This document shows, one piece after another, positions 41,753 to 49,889 of a stretch of DNA of 49,889 nt. How positions within the stretch are numbered: position 1 is the first letter of the stretch; the number at the start of each line of letters is the position of its first letter. Made by a program: the position numbers and the translations under genes. The notes beneath the pieces are model-generated. The model ran no database searches and had not been told where the DNA came from. It saw only the letters and a list, made by a program, of their open reading frames with translations. Origin of the DNA: Candidatus Aegiribacteria sp. GTDB lineage: Bacteria; Fermentibacterota; Fermentibacteria; Fermentibacterales; JCC-6. The stretch spans positions 1-49,889 of the forward strand of contig JAGLOY010000074.1 in NCBI GenBank assembly GCA_023138735.1. The letters run 5' to 3'.

Positions 41753-44026
41753 CTATCTCAGTACAAGGAACGATCTGGTGACTGTTCCAACCGAAGGTAC
41801 TGTGAGTTTTACGAAATAGATTCCATTCGGAACCGCACTGTTCCAGGAGAGAGAATGCGTTCCCGCCTCAAGTTCACCGCTTTCAAGGGATGTGACCATT
41901 CTGCCTGACAGATCGTATACCGCCAGTTCCACCTCACCTGTCGCAGGTACACCGAACTCAATCGATGCCATCGAGACAACCGGGTTGGGGACAGGTCTGC
42001 CCAGGAAGAATGAGGGTAGTGTCCCTGAGGAACCTTCTCCGATTCCAACTTGCTGATCAGCCATAGTCACATCAGGGTACATGTTGTGTGCCGTTGATGT
42101 GATGGTTACCGCGCTCGGTCCGGGAATCGTTGGAATAGTGAGGTACACGATACCGGATGCATCGGTGTAGTCCGAATCAAGCAGTTCATCAGTGTCTGAG
42201 TAGTATGCGCCAACAAGCGCTCCCTCAACGGGAGCTTTGGCATCATCAGTAACCGTAACCTGGAAGGTTCCCTGCTGAATAAGGCCGTGAGTGTTGGTCA
42301 TTATGGGAAGGGGAGCGGTATCGTTGTAAATGTCCGTTTCCGGGCATCCGAAAAGGGTTGTCATCATTATCAAGTCATCACTGTATTCGTCTCCATAGTA
42401 TTCATTACATTTGAATTTGCCCCATGTATGTGCAGCTCCGAGATGATGAATTTCTTCTGTGAAGTAACCCCTGAAAGTATTGACCTGCAGGGTGTCTCCC
42501 GTTCCGATCCATGTGTAAGTGGAGGAGCCCATGATGGCTAAAGCTCCCTTGGGGTCAGCGATGGTTCCTTCGGAAAGGAAAGCCTCACAGAAGCAGTAGT
42601 AGTTGTCGAATTCACCATTCTGGCAGCCTATTGTAAATACCCATGGCATCATTCTGCCGTTCGTAAGGGCTGCTATGTTTGAAATGCTGAATCCTGATGT
42701 TACCCATTGGGTAGGGCTGCCATGTCCTATGTAGTTTATGACCTGGCGACCTTCATTGATGTCGGCTACGATCGCCGAAAGGCTTGGAGGTATGCCTCCC
42801 AGAGCATCACAGTAGAAGTCAGATTCGATGCCATGTGCCTGGAAAAGTTGATGAAGCATTAGAGATTCTTCAGCAGCACAGAACGGGCTGGTGCATCCCA
42901 TACTAAAGCCCTTCATGAACCAGTTCTCGCCGGGCTGGTAAGGGTTCATTTCATTCTGATGTATCTTCCAGGAGATATATGCAAGATCTTCCGTATCATT
43001 GTCACCGCAGATCCTTCCGATATTCATCGATGGAAGAACTCCCGAACCCACAACGGCATACTGATTGTCCGCGGCATGAGCAGTACCACCAGGCGGAACA
43101 TTGGTATACTGTGGAGTAGGCACAACAGTGTCTCCACCTACCAGCATGATGTACTCCGGAGGGTTGGGCCATGTGTTAAAGGCATCCTCTAAATAAGAAT
43201 CAATGGCGCTGACAGAAGTCCCTATTACGGACAGGAGACCAACTTCTACATTGTAACCTTTCTGCCTCTTCCAGCTGATAAGATCCTGGGCTTCGGCAAT
43301 TGTTTCCTCTGTGCCGATGAACACGTAACTTCCATCGATAACGTCGGTGTCCATCACCGGTTCGAAACCTATAACCTCATTGTAGAGTCTCAGAAAACTT
43401 CTGCTATATCCAATGGTGGATCGTGTGAGTTCGTTTTCACCGCTGCCGCCTATACCCTTAACATTTACAACAACCGAAGTTGTAATGGAAACGTCTCCAG
43501 TCACAGGATTAACCGTTACAGGATTGTAACGTACCCAGGCTACGCGGATATCCCTGAGAATAATAATGGATTCCAGCTCCACTGAGTTGGCGGGAAATGT
43601 CTGTGATGCATTGTAAACGGAGTTGTCGATCCTGTACGGGGAAGGTCCTCCTGAGTATGTTGCAGATGGCTGACAAGGAGCAACGTCGTACTGACCGAGG
43701 TACAGGCTCTCTTCACTTACAATTTCAATCTCGATGTTGCCGTATGACGGAATAAGAACCATCCTTCGAATAACCGGCAGGTCAGGAGAACCTACAATTG
43801 ACAGAAAACCCCCGTTTGAAGGTATGCGAAACATGGTTCCGGGTCCGAAGCCTTCAAGTTCGATCTCAACAGATTCCAGTGCGGAGAGATTGAATTCGAT
43901 AAGCTTTCTGTTGTCTGTTGATTCAAGAAGAAGGACATCTTCAACCGCGTCAGTGGAACGATAGACTATCTCTCCCGATGCGAAAGCTGCCGCGAAAACC
44001 AATGTTAACAGTATGAAGAATTTCAT
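41753..44026 (-). CDS. gingipain-like C25 cysteine peptidase, T9SS-sorted
   Basis: 757 residues. Signal peptide MKFFILLTLVFAAAFASG, an N-terminal prodomain, then the C25 catalytic domain with His435 in NYIGHGSP and Cys468 in FTIGCQNGEF, the gingipain dyad. A small beta domain (about 590-680) precedes a C-terminal sorting domain (RPVPNPVVSMASIEFGVP ... YDLSGRMV). The enzyme would be carried across the outer membrane by type IX secretion and degrade protein outside the cell. It stands alone in its transcript, next to another sorted peptidase. Confidence 0.92.
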   Translation of the reverse strand: MKFFILLTLVFAAAFASGEIVYRSTDAVEDVLLLESTDNRKLIEFNLSALESVEIELEGFGPGTMFRIPSNGGFLSIVGSPDLPVIRRMVLIPSYGNIEIEIVSEESLYLGQYDVAPCQPSATYSGGPSPYRIDNSVYNASQTFPANSVELESIIILRDIRVAWVRYNPVTVNPVTGDVSITTSVVVNVKGIGGSGENELTRSTIGYSRSFLRLYNEVIGFEPVMDTDVIDGSYVFIGTEETIAEAQDLISWKRQKGYNVEVGLLSVIGTSVSAIDSYLEDAFNTWPNPPEYIMLVGGDTVVPTPQYTNVPPGGTAHAADNQYAVVGSGVLPSMNIGRICGDNDTEDLAYISWKIHQNEMNPYQPGENWFMKGFSMGCTSPFCAAEESLMLHQLFQAHGIESDFYCDALGGIPPSLSAIVADINEGRQVINYIGHGSPTQWVTSGFSISNIAALTNGRMMPWVFTIGCQNGEFDNYYCFCEAFLSEGTIADPKGALAIMGSSTYTWIGTGDTLQVNTFRGYFTEEIHHLGAAHTWGKFKCNEYYGDEYSDDLIMMTTLFGCPETDIYNDTAPLPIMTNTHGLIQQGTFQVTVTDDAKAPVEGALVGAYYSDTDELLDSDYTDASGIVYLTIPTIPGPSAVTITSTAHNMYPDVTMADQQVGIGEGSSGTLPSFFLGRPVPNPVVSMASIEFGVPATGEVELAVYDLSGRMVTSLESGELEAGTHSLSWNSAVPNGIYFVKLTVPSVGTVTRSFLVLR

Positions 44027-44265
44027 TTCCAGGTTCCCCCGTTCGATAATATTGAGCGGTTAGATAAAGAATAATTAATTGAAGTATTCTTCTGAATTAC
44101 CCTCATGTCAATACGATGAGATATCAGAATTCCGGAGAAAGGAAACGTTTCCAGAAACGCAAGTTACTATTCAGAAGTTATACCTGACTGCCCTTGGTAT
44201 TTCAGCAGAACTATCACAAGTACAGAAAGTTCTCAGCCAATTCCGTCAATCAAGCATCTCGTAGT

Positions 44266-47124
44266 TTAATGTATCACTATCACAGTTTTAGTCTCTACTG
44301 CGTTACCAGATACAAGAGATACATAGTATATCCCTGTAGGAATGCTGTGTCCGTTCGAATCTTTCAGATCCCACTGGATATGATGGTGTTGCATTCCAGG
44401 TGATTCCTCTACAAAGGTATTAAGCAGATGTCCGGATATGTCATATATACGTACAGTCGAAACAGCAGCTTCAGATGACATAAAGTTAATACTTAATGAA
44501 CTCACTACAGGATTTGGGAATATTGTGAAGTAATCGTCAATCTCGCTATCCCGAGATGATAATTCTGTACTGCTCAGATTATCTTGACTAATTGAGTTAT
44601 TAACATCTGATTCAGGAGGATCAAGATATTCAACATGACTAATTGGAGTAGTAACCCCAAGGGTATACTCGTCCCATTCTATTCTAACTCCTCCGATAAG
44701 TCCAGTATGTCCTATGTTCGTAATCCTAGTTCGATACGTTTTTCCTGGTTGAATCTCTTCAAACCATTGTGCACCTGAACCAATGTATTCTTCAGTTGTG
44801 TTGCCCATATTGTAAGCATCATACATTGTAACAAAGAGTTCAATATTTCGTTCGTGTGGGTAAGTAGGTTCATCAGGTATCGTACATTTTCTCCAACCGA
44901 TCCAGCCATATCTATCTCTTTCAAAAGTATAAGGTTCATAAGGATTTAAAGGTGGGTAGGTTACCGTTGTCGCCCGACCTCCGTATATATCAGCCTGTAT
45001 TTCGGAAGTGCCAGGATCATAGATTACTCTATCCTCTATAATAGCACCATTATAATCAATAATATATGCATGCAGCACATCCTCAGTAGTAGCTTTACAC
45101 ATCCATGCTCCACCATAGAGATTACATGAAGTGGATCCACCACCACTCCAATTCGTTTCATGAAGAAGCTGTGCTCCAGCCCATGCTCCGGTAGGAGTTA
45201 TTTCATGACTGATATATTCAATGGAATCAAATTTATCATCGGTATTATCATGCTGATTTGGTGTGTATATAGCATCATAATACGCAAATATAGTGGCCCT
45301 TGAATCCTGTTCGGAATCCAGCCCATTCGAAGTGCGACGATACCCGTCGAACATATTGCTTTCCATAATTAAGTGATGCACCATTTCATAGTTACCGGAA
45401 CCTCCAGAACCAAAAGCTGGAACAATTGTTGAGGCATCTGCATCAAGATGTTTCTCTGCAAGATCGTAAGCAAGCCCTCCATTTATTGTCAAATCAACGA
45501 TTTGATTGCCCATATAGTCCGGTGGTTGATCGCAGTTAACACCGGTAGAATGATAGACAGCTGAAGTAACACCTCCCTCCGAAGCAATAGAGGTTTCATC
45601 AAGAGCAAGGGGTATTATTTTCTCCCACTCAACATTGGGAGCAAGACCTGTGACCAATTGTATCTTCATTGAAACTGTCGAGGCAAGATTTGTTACCGGT
45701 TCGCTAAACAATAGTTGTAATGAGTATTCATTATATCCGTCACCAGTTCCGATATAAGCCCAAGATGGAATTCCAGTATCGGAATCCAGTGTTCTTCCCT
45801 CACCCTGATTGTTCGGCACATTCACTTCATATGAGCCCGACCAGATAACCTGCGAAGGATTATCTTGCAGACGAATACTGGTGAGTCTCGGTGCCCAGTT
45901 ATTAACGATTACACCGGTAACTGGAGATTCTGGTACTGTGATATCATCCACCGGCAATATTATTGAAGTTTTGTTATCAAGTCTTTCAGGGAAAGCCATA
46001 ACTTCTATCGCATATCGCCCATCCATAAATGTTGCAGCTTCATCAATGTTTGCTCTGTTTCCACCATCCGAAGTGCATAATCTTGTATCCCAGCCCCCTC
46101 TGCAGAACTCCCAAGCGTTGTAATCCTCTTGATGACTATAGGGATTTATCCAGACAGTTTCGACACCGGGGAATGATGCATCCCCTCTTGCAGATACGCA
46201 GCTATTAGTCAAGCAGATATTGTTTGACCAATGCTGGAAACCACCAAAGAATACTTTCTTGTATTCGTCAAGATAATTCTCAGGATCATTATCATCAAAG
46301 ATATAATCACTAAAATCATACAAAGTTCGCCATGTTCCCAGAAGAGCTGGTTGGTATGTCTCATATTCGAGATTGCTGGGATTCTGTCTTAGTATCCGCC
46401 ACATGACTTTACGAGTAATACAGGAATCATTTTGCGGATTATAGTTGTAGTAAGTATATGGTCTCACTATAAGATCGATTACTTCATATATTTTATCCTG
46501 TGCCGGGATTACATTTTCAACGCCTTCAGTAGCAAAAATAATACCCGTTATTGATGCAAAAGCCCCACACGGACCATCATCGGTCGGACCAAATTCAGCT
46601 TCATTATAAAGTCCCCAATAGCGAGTTAGATAATCGATTGGATTGAAGTATCCTGGTTGTTCATATGGATCTTCATATGAATCTATGCCAAGCCAGCTGA
46701 AATGAACGTGGCTTCCTTGACTTGGGAGTTCTACCAACTCAGAAATAACCACTCTATTGAAGTATGTAGTATCCGCTAATATTAAACGAGGATGGTTTAC
46801 GTCTATATGCCCATAATGCCATCCATAATATGCATAAGGTCCTCTTCCGATCAATGCAGATCCTTCAATTGCATCATCAATGATGGTATCCTGCTGAGTA
46901 CTTACTCTTAATACCCAGAATCCACCATCATCTGGATAAGGAGCATCTACCAGATCACCAACAGAACCATGAAAATCAAGAGCTCTGTGGAAATCATCAG
47001 TATAGTTATATTGACCGTATCCTCTCCGTAGAGGCGCATCATAGTTCAAAGGCCATGCAGTTCGATAATCTGGGTAATCAATGTCAATTGAAGATATGAT
47101 CAGGAGTAAACTCAGATATAACAT
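44266..47124 (-). CDS. large M23-type metallopeptidase with T9SS sorting tail
   Basis: 952 residues from the ATG at 47124, which follows gaggggagat and lies one base after the propeller gene stop. Signal peptide, then an M23 (LytM-like) domain in the first 150 residues: HRALD (H46, D50), YGH (H106) and HVH (139, 141) are all ligands expected for zinc. The usual length of an M23 domain ends there; the following roughly 700 residues are of unknown fold and include Cys-bearing segments, and the last roughly 80 form a sorting domain (FPNPVVSSLSINF ... YDISGHLL). It may act on cell walls or on extracellular proteins. AT-rich compared with the gene before it. Confidence 0.85.
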   Translation of the reverse strand: MLYLSLLLIISSIDIDYPDYRTAWPLNYDAPLRRGYGQYNYTDDFHRALDFHGSVGDLVDAPYPDDGGFWVLRVSTQQDTIIDDAIEGSALIGRGPYAYYGWHYGHIDVNHPRLILADTTYFNRVVISELVELPSQGSHVHFSWLGIDSYEDPYEQPGYFNPIDYLTRYWGLYNEAEFGPTDDGPCGAFASITGIIFATEGVENVIPAQDKIYEVIDLIVRPYTYYNYNPQNDSCITRKVMWRILRQNPSNLEYETYQPALLGTWRTLYDFSDYIFDDNDPENYLDEYKKVFFGGFQHWSNNICLTNSCVSARGDASFPGVETVWINPYSHQEDYNAWEFCRGGWDTRLCTSDGGNRANIDEAATFMDGRYAIEVMAFPERLDNKTSIILPVDDITVPESPVTGVIVNNWAPRLTSIRLQDNPSQVIWSGSYEVNVPNNQGEGRTLDSDTGIPSWAYIGTGDGYNEYSLQLLFSEPVTNLASTVSMKIQLVTGLAPNVEWEKIIPLALDETSIASEGGVTSAVYHSTGVNCDQPPDYMGNQIVDLTINGGLAYDLAEKHLDADASTIVPAFGSGGSGNYEMVHHLIMESNMFDGYRRTSNGLDSEQDSRATIFAYYDAIYTPNQHDNTDDKFDSIEYISHEITPTGAWAGAQLLHETNWSGGGSTSCNLYGGAWMCKATTEDVLHAYIIDYNGAIIEDRVIYDPGTSEIQADIYGGRATTVTYPPLNPYEPYTFERDRYGWIGWRKCTIPDEPTYPHERNIELFVTMYDAYNMGNTTEEYIGSGAQWFEEIQPGKTYRTRITNIGHTGLIGGVRIEWDEYTLGVTTPISHVEYLDPPESDVNNSISQDNLSSTELSSRDSEIDDYFTIFPNPVVSSLSINFMSSEAAVSTVRIYDISGHLLNTFVEESPGMQHHHIQWDLKDSNGHSIPTGIYYVSLVSGNAVETKTVIVIH

Positions 47125-47125
47125 A

Positions 47126-48325
47126 CTATCTCCCCTCAATCAGGCAGGAGTGTATTCTCTCTCCATCAAAGTACCAGAAGCCGGAATTATCACTGCGGAA
47201 CTTCCCGTATGTATCAATGAATCTAAAGCTGCCCTGTGATATGCTAGTAGATAACCATATGATTTTCATATCTGCTGATAGTAATACAAGTCGAGCGAAT
47301 ATATTTGGACGATCATACGCGAGCATGCCTAGTAGATATCCACTATTGGATATGGAATGACATCTTAATGAATGTGGCATACCTGGTTCTGAGATGGAGT
47401 TGGGTGCCTGAAAGTGACTGGTAAGCTCATATGATCCATTCTGTAGTGACACCGTTCTTACTCCAAAACTGTTAATTGGTCTGAGGGGAGTAATCTGAGG
47501 GTGCGTCCAATACCCTACTGCTATTAAGGACTCAGACTCGCTGAATACTGGATTGGATGTCTGTTCCTCAAATTCAATACGCGCAATTTGATCACAATCA
47601 GTAGATTTGATGACCTGTAAATTGTGGTTATTATTACTTATAATGTAAGTTCCATCGCGGGAAATATGAAATTCATCAGCCCTCTCATGCAATTCACTGT
47701 TCCACATAAGATTCCCCTGGATGTCGTATGCACGTAAGCTGTCGTAGGTGGTTGTGTAAAACCGGTCACCTGCATCTGATAAACCCACAAACGCATGTCC
47801 CCAGCTGAAGTTATCCCTGGACAAAATGCAGTTGAAATCTGAATTGTACATCCTCAAATAGGTGTAGTGTTTCAGGAGTATTGTTCCATCGTTGGTTACA
47901 CGGATGAGAGGATTACCCGGTAATTCCATCCCACTTGAGAAAAGAGGTATTGATTTAACCGTGCTCTCTGCCAGATCAAACAAGATAAGCTTCTCATCGC
48001 TACTACAGTATCCCAGAAGATACTGACAGTCTGGAGAGAAGGTCATTCTCCAAATGTCACCAGAGTATGGAATTCTATCTACAACAATATCGCCTTCAAG
48101 TTGAAGAACGTAGTTCTGATCAACTAGAACAGTATGCCATTCAAAACCTTCCTCCGATTCGACACTGTAGACTGTTCCTAAATGTGTGTATGCCGGATCG
48201 ATCAGATCCATGACATTCAGGTTCCATTCCTCAACGATGCGGACATCAGGTGAAGTCCAGCTTGATTCCGATGTAATTGCAGGCGGGATAACAAGCATGA
48301 TCATGCTGATGATGTTAACAACCAT
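47126..48325 (-). CDS. secreted beta-propeller-like protein
   Basis: 399 residues with a signal peptide (MVVNIISMIMLVIPPAITSES). WD40/NHL-like blade motifs recur (WRMTFSPDCQYLLGYCSSD, FHISRDGTYIISN, FSESESLIAVGYW), suggesting a propeller. No catalytic motif. It is the upstream partner of the M23-type peptidase, one base away, so the two are probably made together. It is paralogous to the truncated gene at 11-475. Confidence 0.8.
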   Translation of the reverse strand: MVVNIISMIMLVIPPAITSESSWTSPDVRIVEEWNLNVMDLIDPAYTHLGTVYSVESEEGFEWHTVLVDQNYVLQLEGDIVVDRIPYSGDIWRMTFSPDCQYLLGYCSSDEKLILFDLAESTVKSIPLFSSGMELPGNPLIRVTNDGTILLKHYTYLRMYNSDFNCILSRDNFSWGHAFVGLSDAGDRFYTTTYDSLRAYDIQGNLMWNSELHERADEFHISRDGTYIISNNNHNLQVIKSTDCDQIARIEFEEQTSNPVFSESESLIAVGYWTHPQITPLRPINSFGVRTVSLQNGSYELTSHFQAPNSISEPGMPHSLRCHSISNSGYLLGMLAYDRPNIFARLVLLSADMKIIWLSTSISQGSFRFIDTYGKFRSDNSGFWYFDGERIHSCLIEGR

Positions 48326-48690
48326 TTTCCCCTCTTTCGATATTTATGGATATCTGACCCCAATTGTATTGATATTACAATAAATTGCATGAAAACACGA
48401 TTATTTTATGATAATTATATAGGCAAAGATAATTCCATCCCCTCAGTTGGAATTTGCGCTAATATAAATGCCATCTATAGCATAATAACTATATGACTAA
48501 ATAATAGAAAGGGAGTATGCTCAAGTCAACGCAGTTAGTGTTTCACCAGAAGCCCACGAAATTCCCTCCATGGTAAGCTCTGAAATCGGAAGATCATCCC
48601 ACTCCTTCCATCTTCCCTCTTCATATCCAATATCGTGTTATAATTTCCCACCGTAGAATACAGGATAGTCGTTACAGAGGGGGGCAGGTT
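48326..48690. other. divergent intergenic region
   Basis: AT-rich, between the propeller and metallophosphoesterase genes, and likely to hold promoters for both. TATAAT is at 48639-48644 without a good -35. On the minus strand, 48529-48640 reads a protein-like tail (EWDDLPISELTMEGISWASG and a stop), possibly another gene relic; it has no start. Confidence 0.4.
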
Positions 48691-49395
48691 GTGAAGATTT
48701 ACGCTATTGGCGACCTGCATCTTTCTCTTGCGAGCGGAAAACCCATGGATATTTTCGGTGAGCACTGGAAGGACCATCACAAGTTGATCGAGAAGAACTG
48801 GAAGGAACTGGTCACGGAGAATGACCTGGTGCTGCTGCCGGGAGACCTTTCATGGGCCATGAAACTGGATGAAGCCTCCTTGGACCTGAACTACCTTGGT
48901 GAACTCCCCGGGAGGAAGGTCATTACAAAAGGTAACCATGATTACTGGTGGTCATCACTTTCGCAAATAATTACAGTACTGCCGCCCGATGTGATTCCCC
49001 TTCAGCATACAGCCTTCGATGCGGGAATTGCAGTAATTACCGGTACTCGGGGGTGGATAACACCTCTTTCCGAGGAATATGATGAAGAGAAGGATGAGAA
49101 GATCTACAGGCGGGAGCTTCACAGGCTTGACCTGGCACTGGAATCTGCCGCAGAGGTAGAAACTGGTGGAAAACCGCTGATAGTAATGATGCATTATCCT
49201 CCAGTTGTTTCAGGGAAGGAGACAGAGTTCTCACAGATGCTTTCAGGCGGGGGTGCGGATATTTGCATATACGGTCATATTCACTGTTCCCCCGGCCAAT
49301 GGCCAGGGGGGCTGGATGTCGAAATAGGCGGAGTGAAGTACATGAACGTTTCCGCTGATTATCTTAATTTCAGACCGATGAGGATTCTATGCTAG
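48691..49395 (+). CDS. calcineurin-like metallophosphoesterase
   Basis: 234 residues, GTG start after agagggggg. Family motifs are in order: IGDLHL, LPGDLSWAM, TKGNHDYWW, and IYGHIH. The two-metal site is complete. It is probably a phosphodiesterase of the YpbG/YmdB-like or UDP-sugar hydrolase group, but the substrate cannot be named. The next gene overlaps by seven bases. Confidence 0.9.
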   Translation: MKIYAIGDLHLSLASGKPMDIFGEHWKDHHKLIEKNWKELVTENDLVLLPGDLSWAMKLDEASLDLNYLGELPGRKVITKGNHDYWWSSLSQIITVLPPDVIPLQHTAFDAGIAVITGTRGWITPLSEEYDEEKDEKIYRRELHRLDLALESAAEVETGGKPLIVMMHYPPVVSGKETEFSQMLSGGGADICIYGHIHCSPGQWPGGLDVEIGGVKYMNVSADYLNFRPMRILC

Positions 49396-49889
49396 TGAAC
49401 GCGTCAGCTCTGGGTATGAGATTCGGAGCAGAAGAGATATTCGAGAACGTCAGTTTCACCATCAACCGGGGGGACAGGACCGCTCTGGTCGGGGTTAACG
49501 GCGCCGGGAAAACCACTCTTCTGAAAATTCTCACTGGAGAGCTTGAACCCGTATCCGGAGATTTTCACGTATCCGGAGGGGTAAGGGTTGCCCATCTGCC
49601 GCAGCAGATGAGCAGATTTCCCGATGGACCGCTGCTGGATACAGTGTGCAGAGAAGCAGGAGAAGCCGCCAGGGCTCTGGAGCAGATGCGGATGATCCAC
49701 GCTGACCTTGAGAATACTGATGACAGTGGCAGGCAGAAGCAGCTTCTTGATAAGCTGGCGGATGCACATGATGTTGCTGACTCGACGGACGCTTTCAATA
49801 TCGGCAACAGGGCGGAGAAGGTCCTTTCAGGCCTTGGCTTCACCGTTTCTGATTTCGATAAGCCAATGGAAGATTTTTCAGGGGGATGG
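49389..49889 (+). CDS. ABC-F family ATPase, N-terminal part
   Basis: Open at the right edge; 167 codons are visible. It begins MLVNASALGMRFGAEEIFEN and has Walker A GVNGAGKTT. It breaks off inside the first signature region (EDFSGG). The insertion typical of ABC-F proteins between Walker A and signature (LEQMRMIHADLE ...) is present and no membrane segment is seen. ABC-F proteins act on the ribosome in translation or antibiotic protection. It overlaps the phosphoesterase by seven bases. Confidence 0.85.
   Translation, partial: MLVNASALGMRFGAEEIFENVSFTINRGDRTALVGVNGAGKTTLLKILTGELEPVSGDFHVSGGVRVAHLPQQMSRFPDGPLLDTVCREAGEAARALEQMRMIHADLENTDDSGRQKQLLDKLADAHDVADSTDAFNIGNRAEKVLSGLGFTVSDFDKPMEDFSGGW

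Overview
The window looks like a chromosomal segment of an uncultured anaerobic bacterium of the FCB superphylum. The evidence is three large secreted proteins with a C-terminal Por/T9SS-type sorting domain (5887-7710, 41753-44026, 44266-47124), a PorV-like outer-membrane protein, a DUF5916 barrel protein, and a soluble Mvh/Hdr-type hydrogenase operon. Candidate lineages such as Fermentibacterota or WOR-3 would fit. That placement is inference; there is no rRNA here to test it.

Layout. (1) 1-9.1 kb is scarred. It has an attC-like site and a truncated beta-propeller gene at the left edge, a multi-ferredoxin protein, a secreted prolyl oligopeptidase, a seven-repeat FG-GAP/VCBS surface protein, and many decayed fragments. 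The fragments include a partial copy of the oligopeptidase 3' end, three copies of one C-terminal relic, and four copies of a repeat whose head is the 3' tail of a tRNA. (2) 9.1-14.5 kb carries a tldD/tldE peptidase pair, an ISL3-type transposase relic and a DUF5916 protein. (3) 14.9-20.3 kb is visibly AT-rich and forms an apparent RiPP (ribosomally made, modified peptide) locus. It has a small methyltransferase, four tandem 27-29 residue precursor-like peptides sharing a Cys-Cys core, a three-gene ABC-2 exporter and a radical SAM/SPASM maturase. The four peptides were found by reading the sequence; they are too short for ordinary gene finders and I do not recognise the family. (4) 20.5 kb carries an initiator tRNA. 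(5) 20.6-29.8 kb, minus strand, is a nine-gene operon: hydrogenase protease, hdrC, hdrB, hdrA, mvhD, a fumarate-reductase-like iron-sulfur and flavoprotein pair, then the [NiFe] hydrogenase small and large subunits. (6) 29.8-34.4 kb, minus strand, holds lipoprotein and PorV-like genes, two sugar-type ABC permeases and a helix-hairpin-helix/metallo-beta-lactamase protein in a tightly overlapping run. (7) 34.5-41.7 kb is housekeeping and accessory genes: a 17-residue-repeat protein, a B12-radical SAM protein, a tiny Cys-rich metal-site protein, lexA, a DUF4097 lipoprotein, a DUF5674 pair, HAD phosphatases and a DUF89 protein. (8) 41.7-48.3 kb, minus strand, encodes a gingipain-like C25 peptidase, a 950-residue M23-type metallopeptidase with a sorting tail, and an intact beta-propeller paralogous to the truncated gene at the left edge. 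(9) The right edge has a metallophosphoesterase and the start of an ABC-F ATPase.

How the parts may work together. In the RiPP locus the precursors would be modified by the radical SAM enzyme, possibly also by the methyltransferase, and exported by the ABC-2 transporter. That transporter has no peptidase domain. TldD/TldE, encoded 3-5 kb upstream, belongs to a family known to trim modified RiPP precursors and is a reasonable candidate protease. In the hydrogenase operon, H2 electrons would pass through MvhADG to the flavin of HdrA for bifurcation. The inserted soluble fumarate-reductase-like pair suggests that fumarate, or a similar enoate, is an electron sink.
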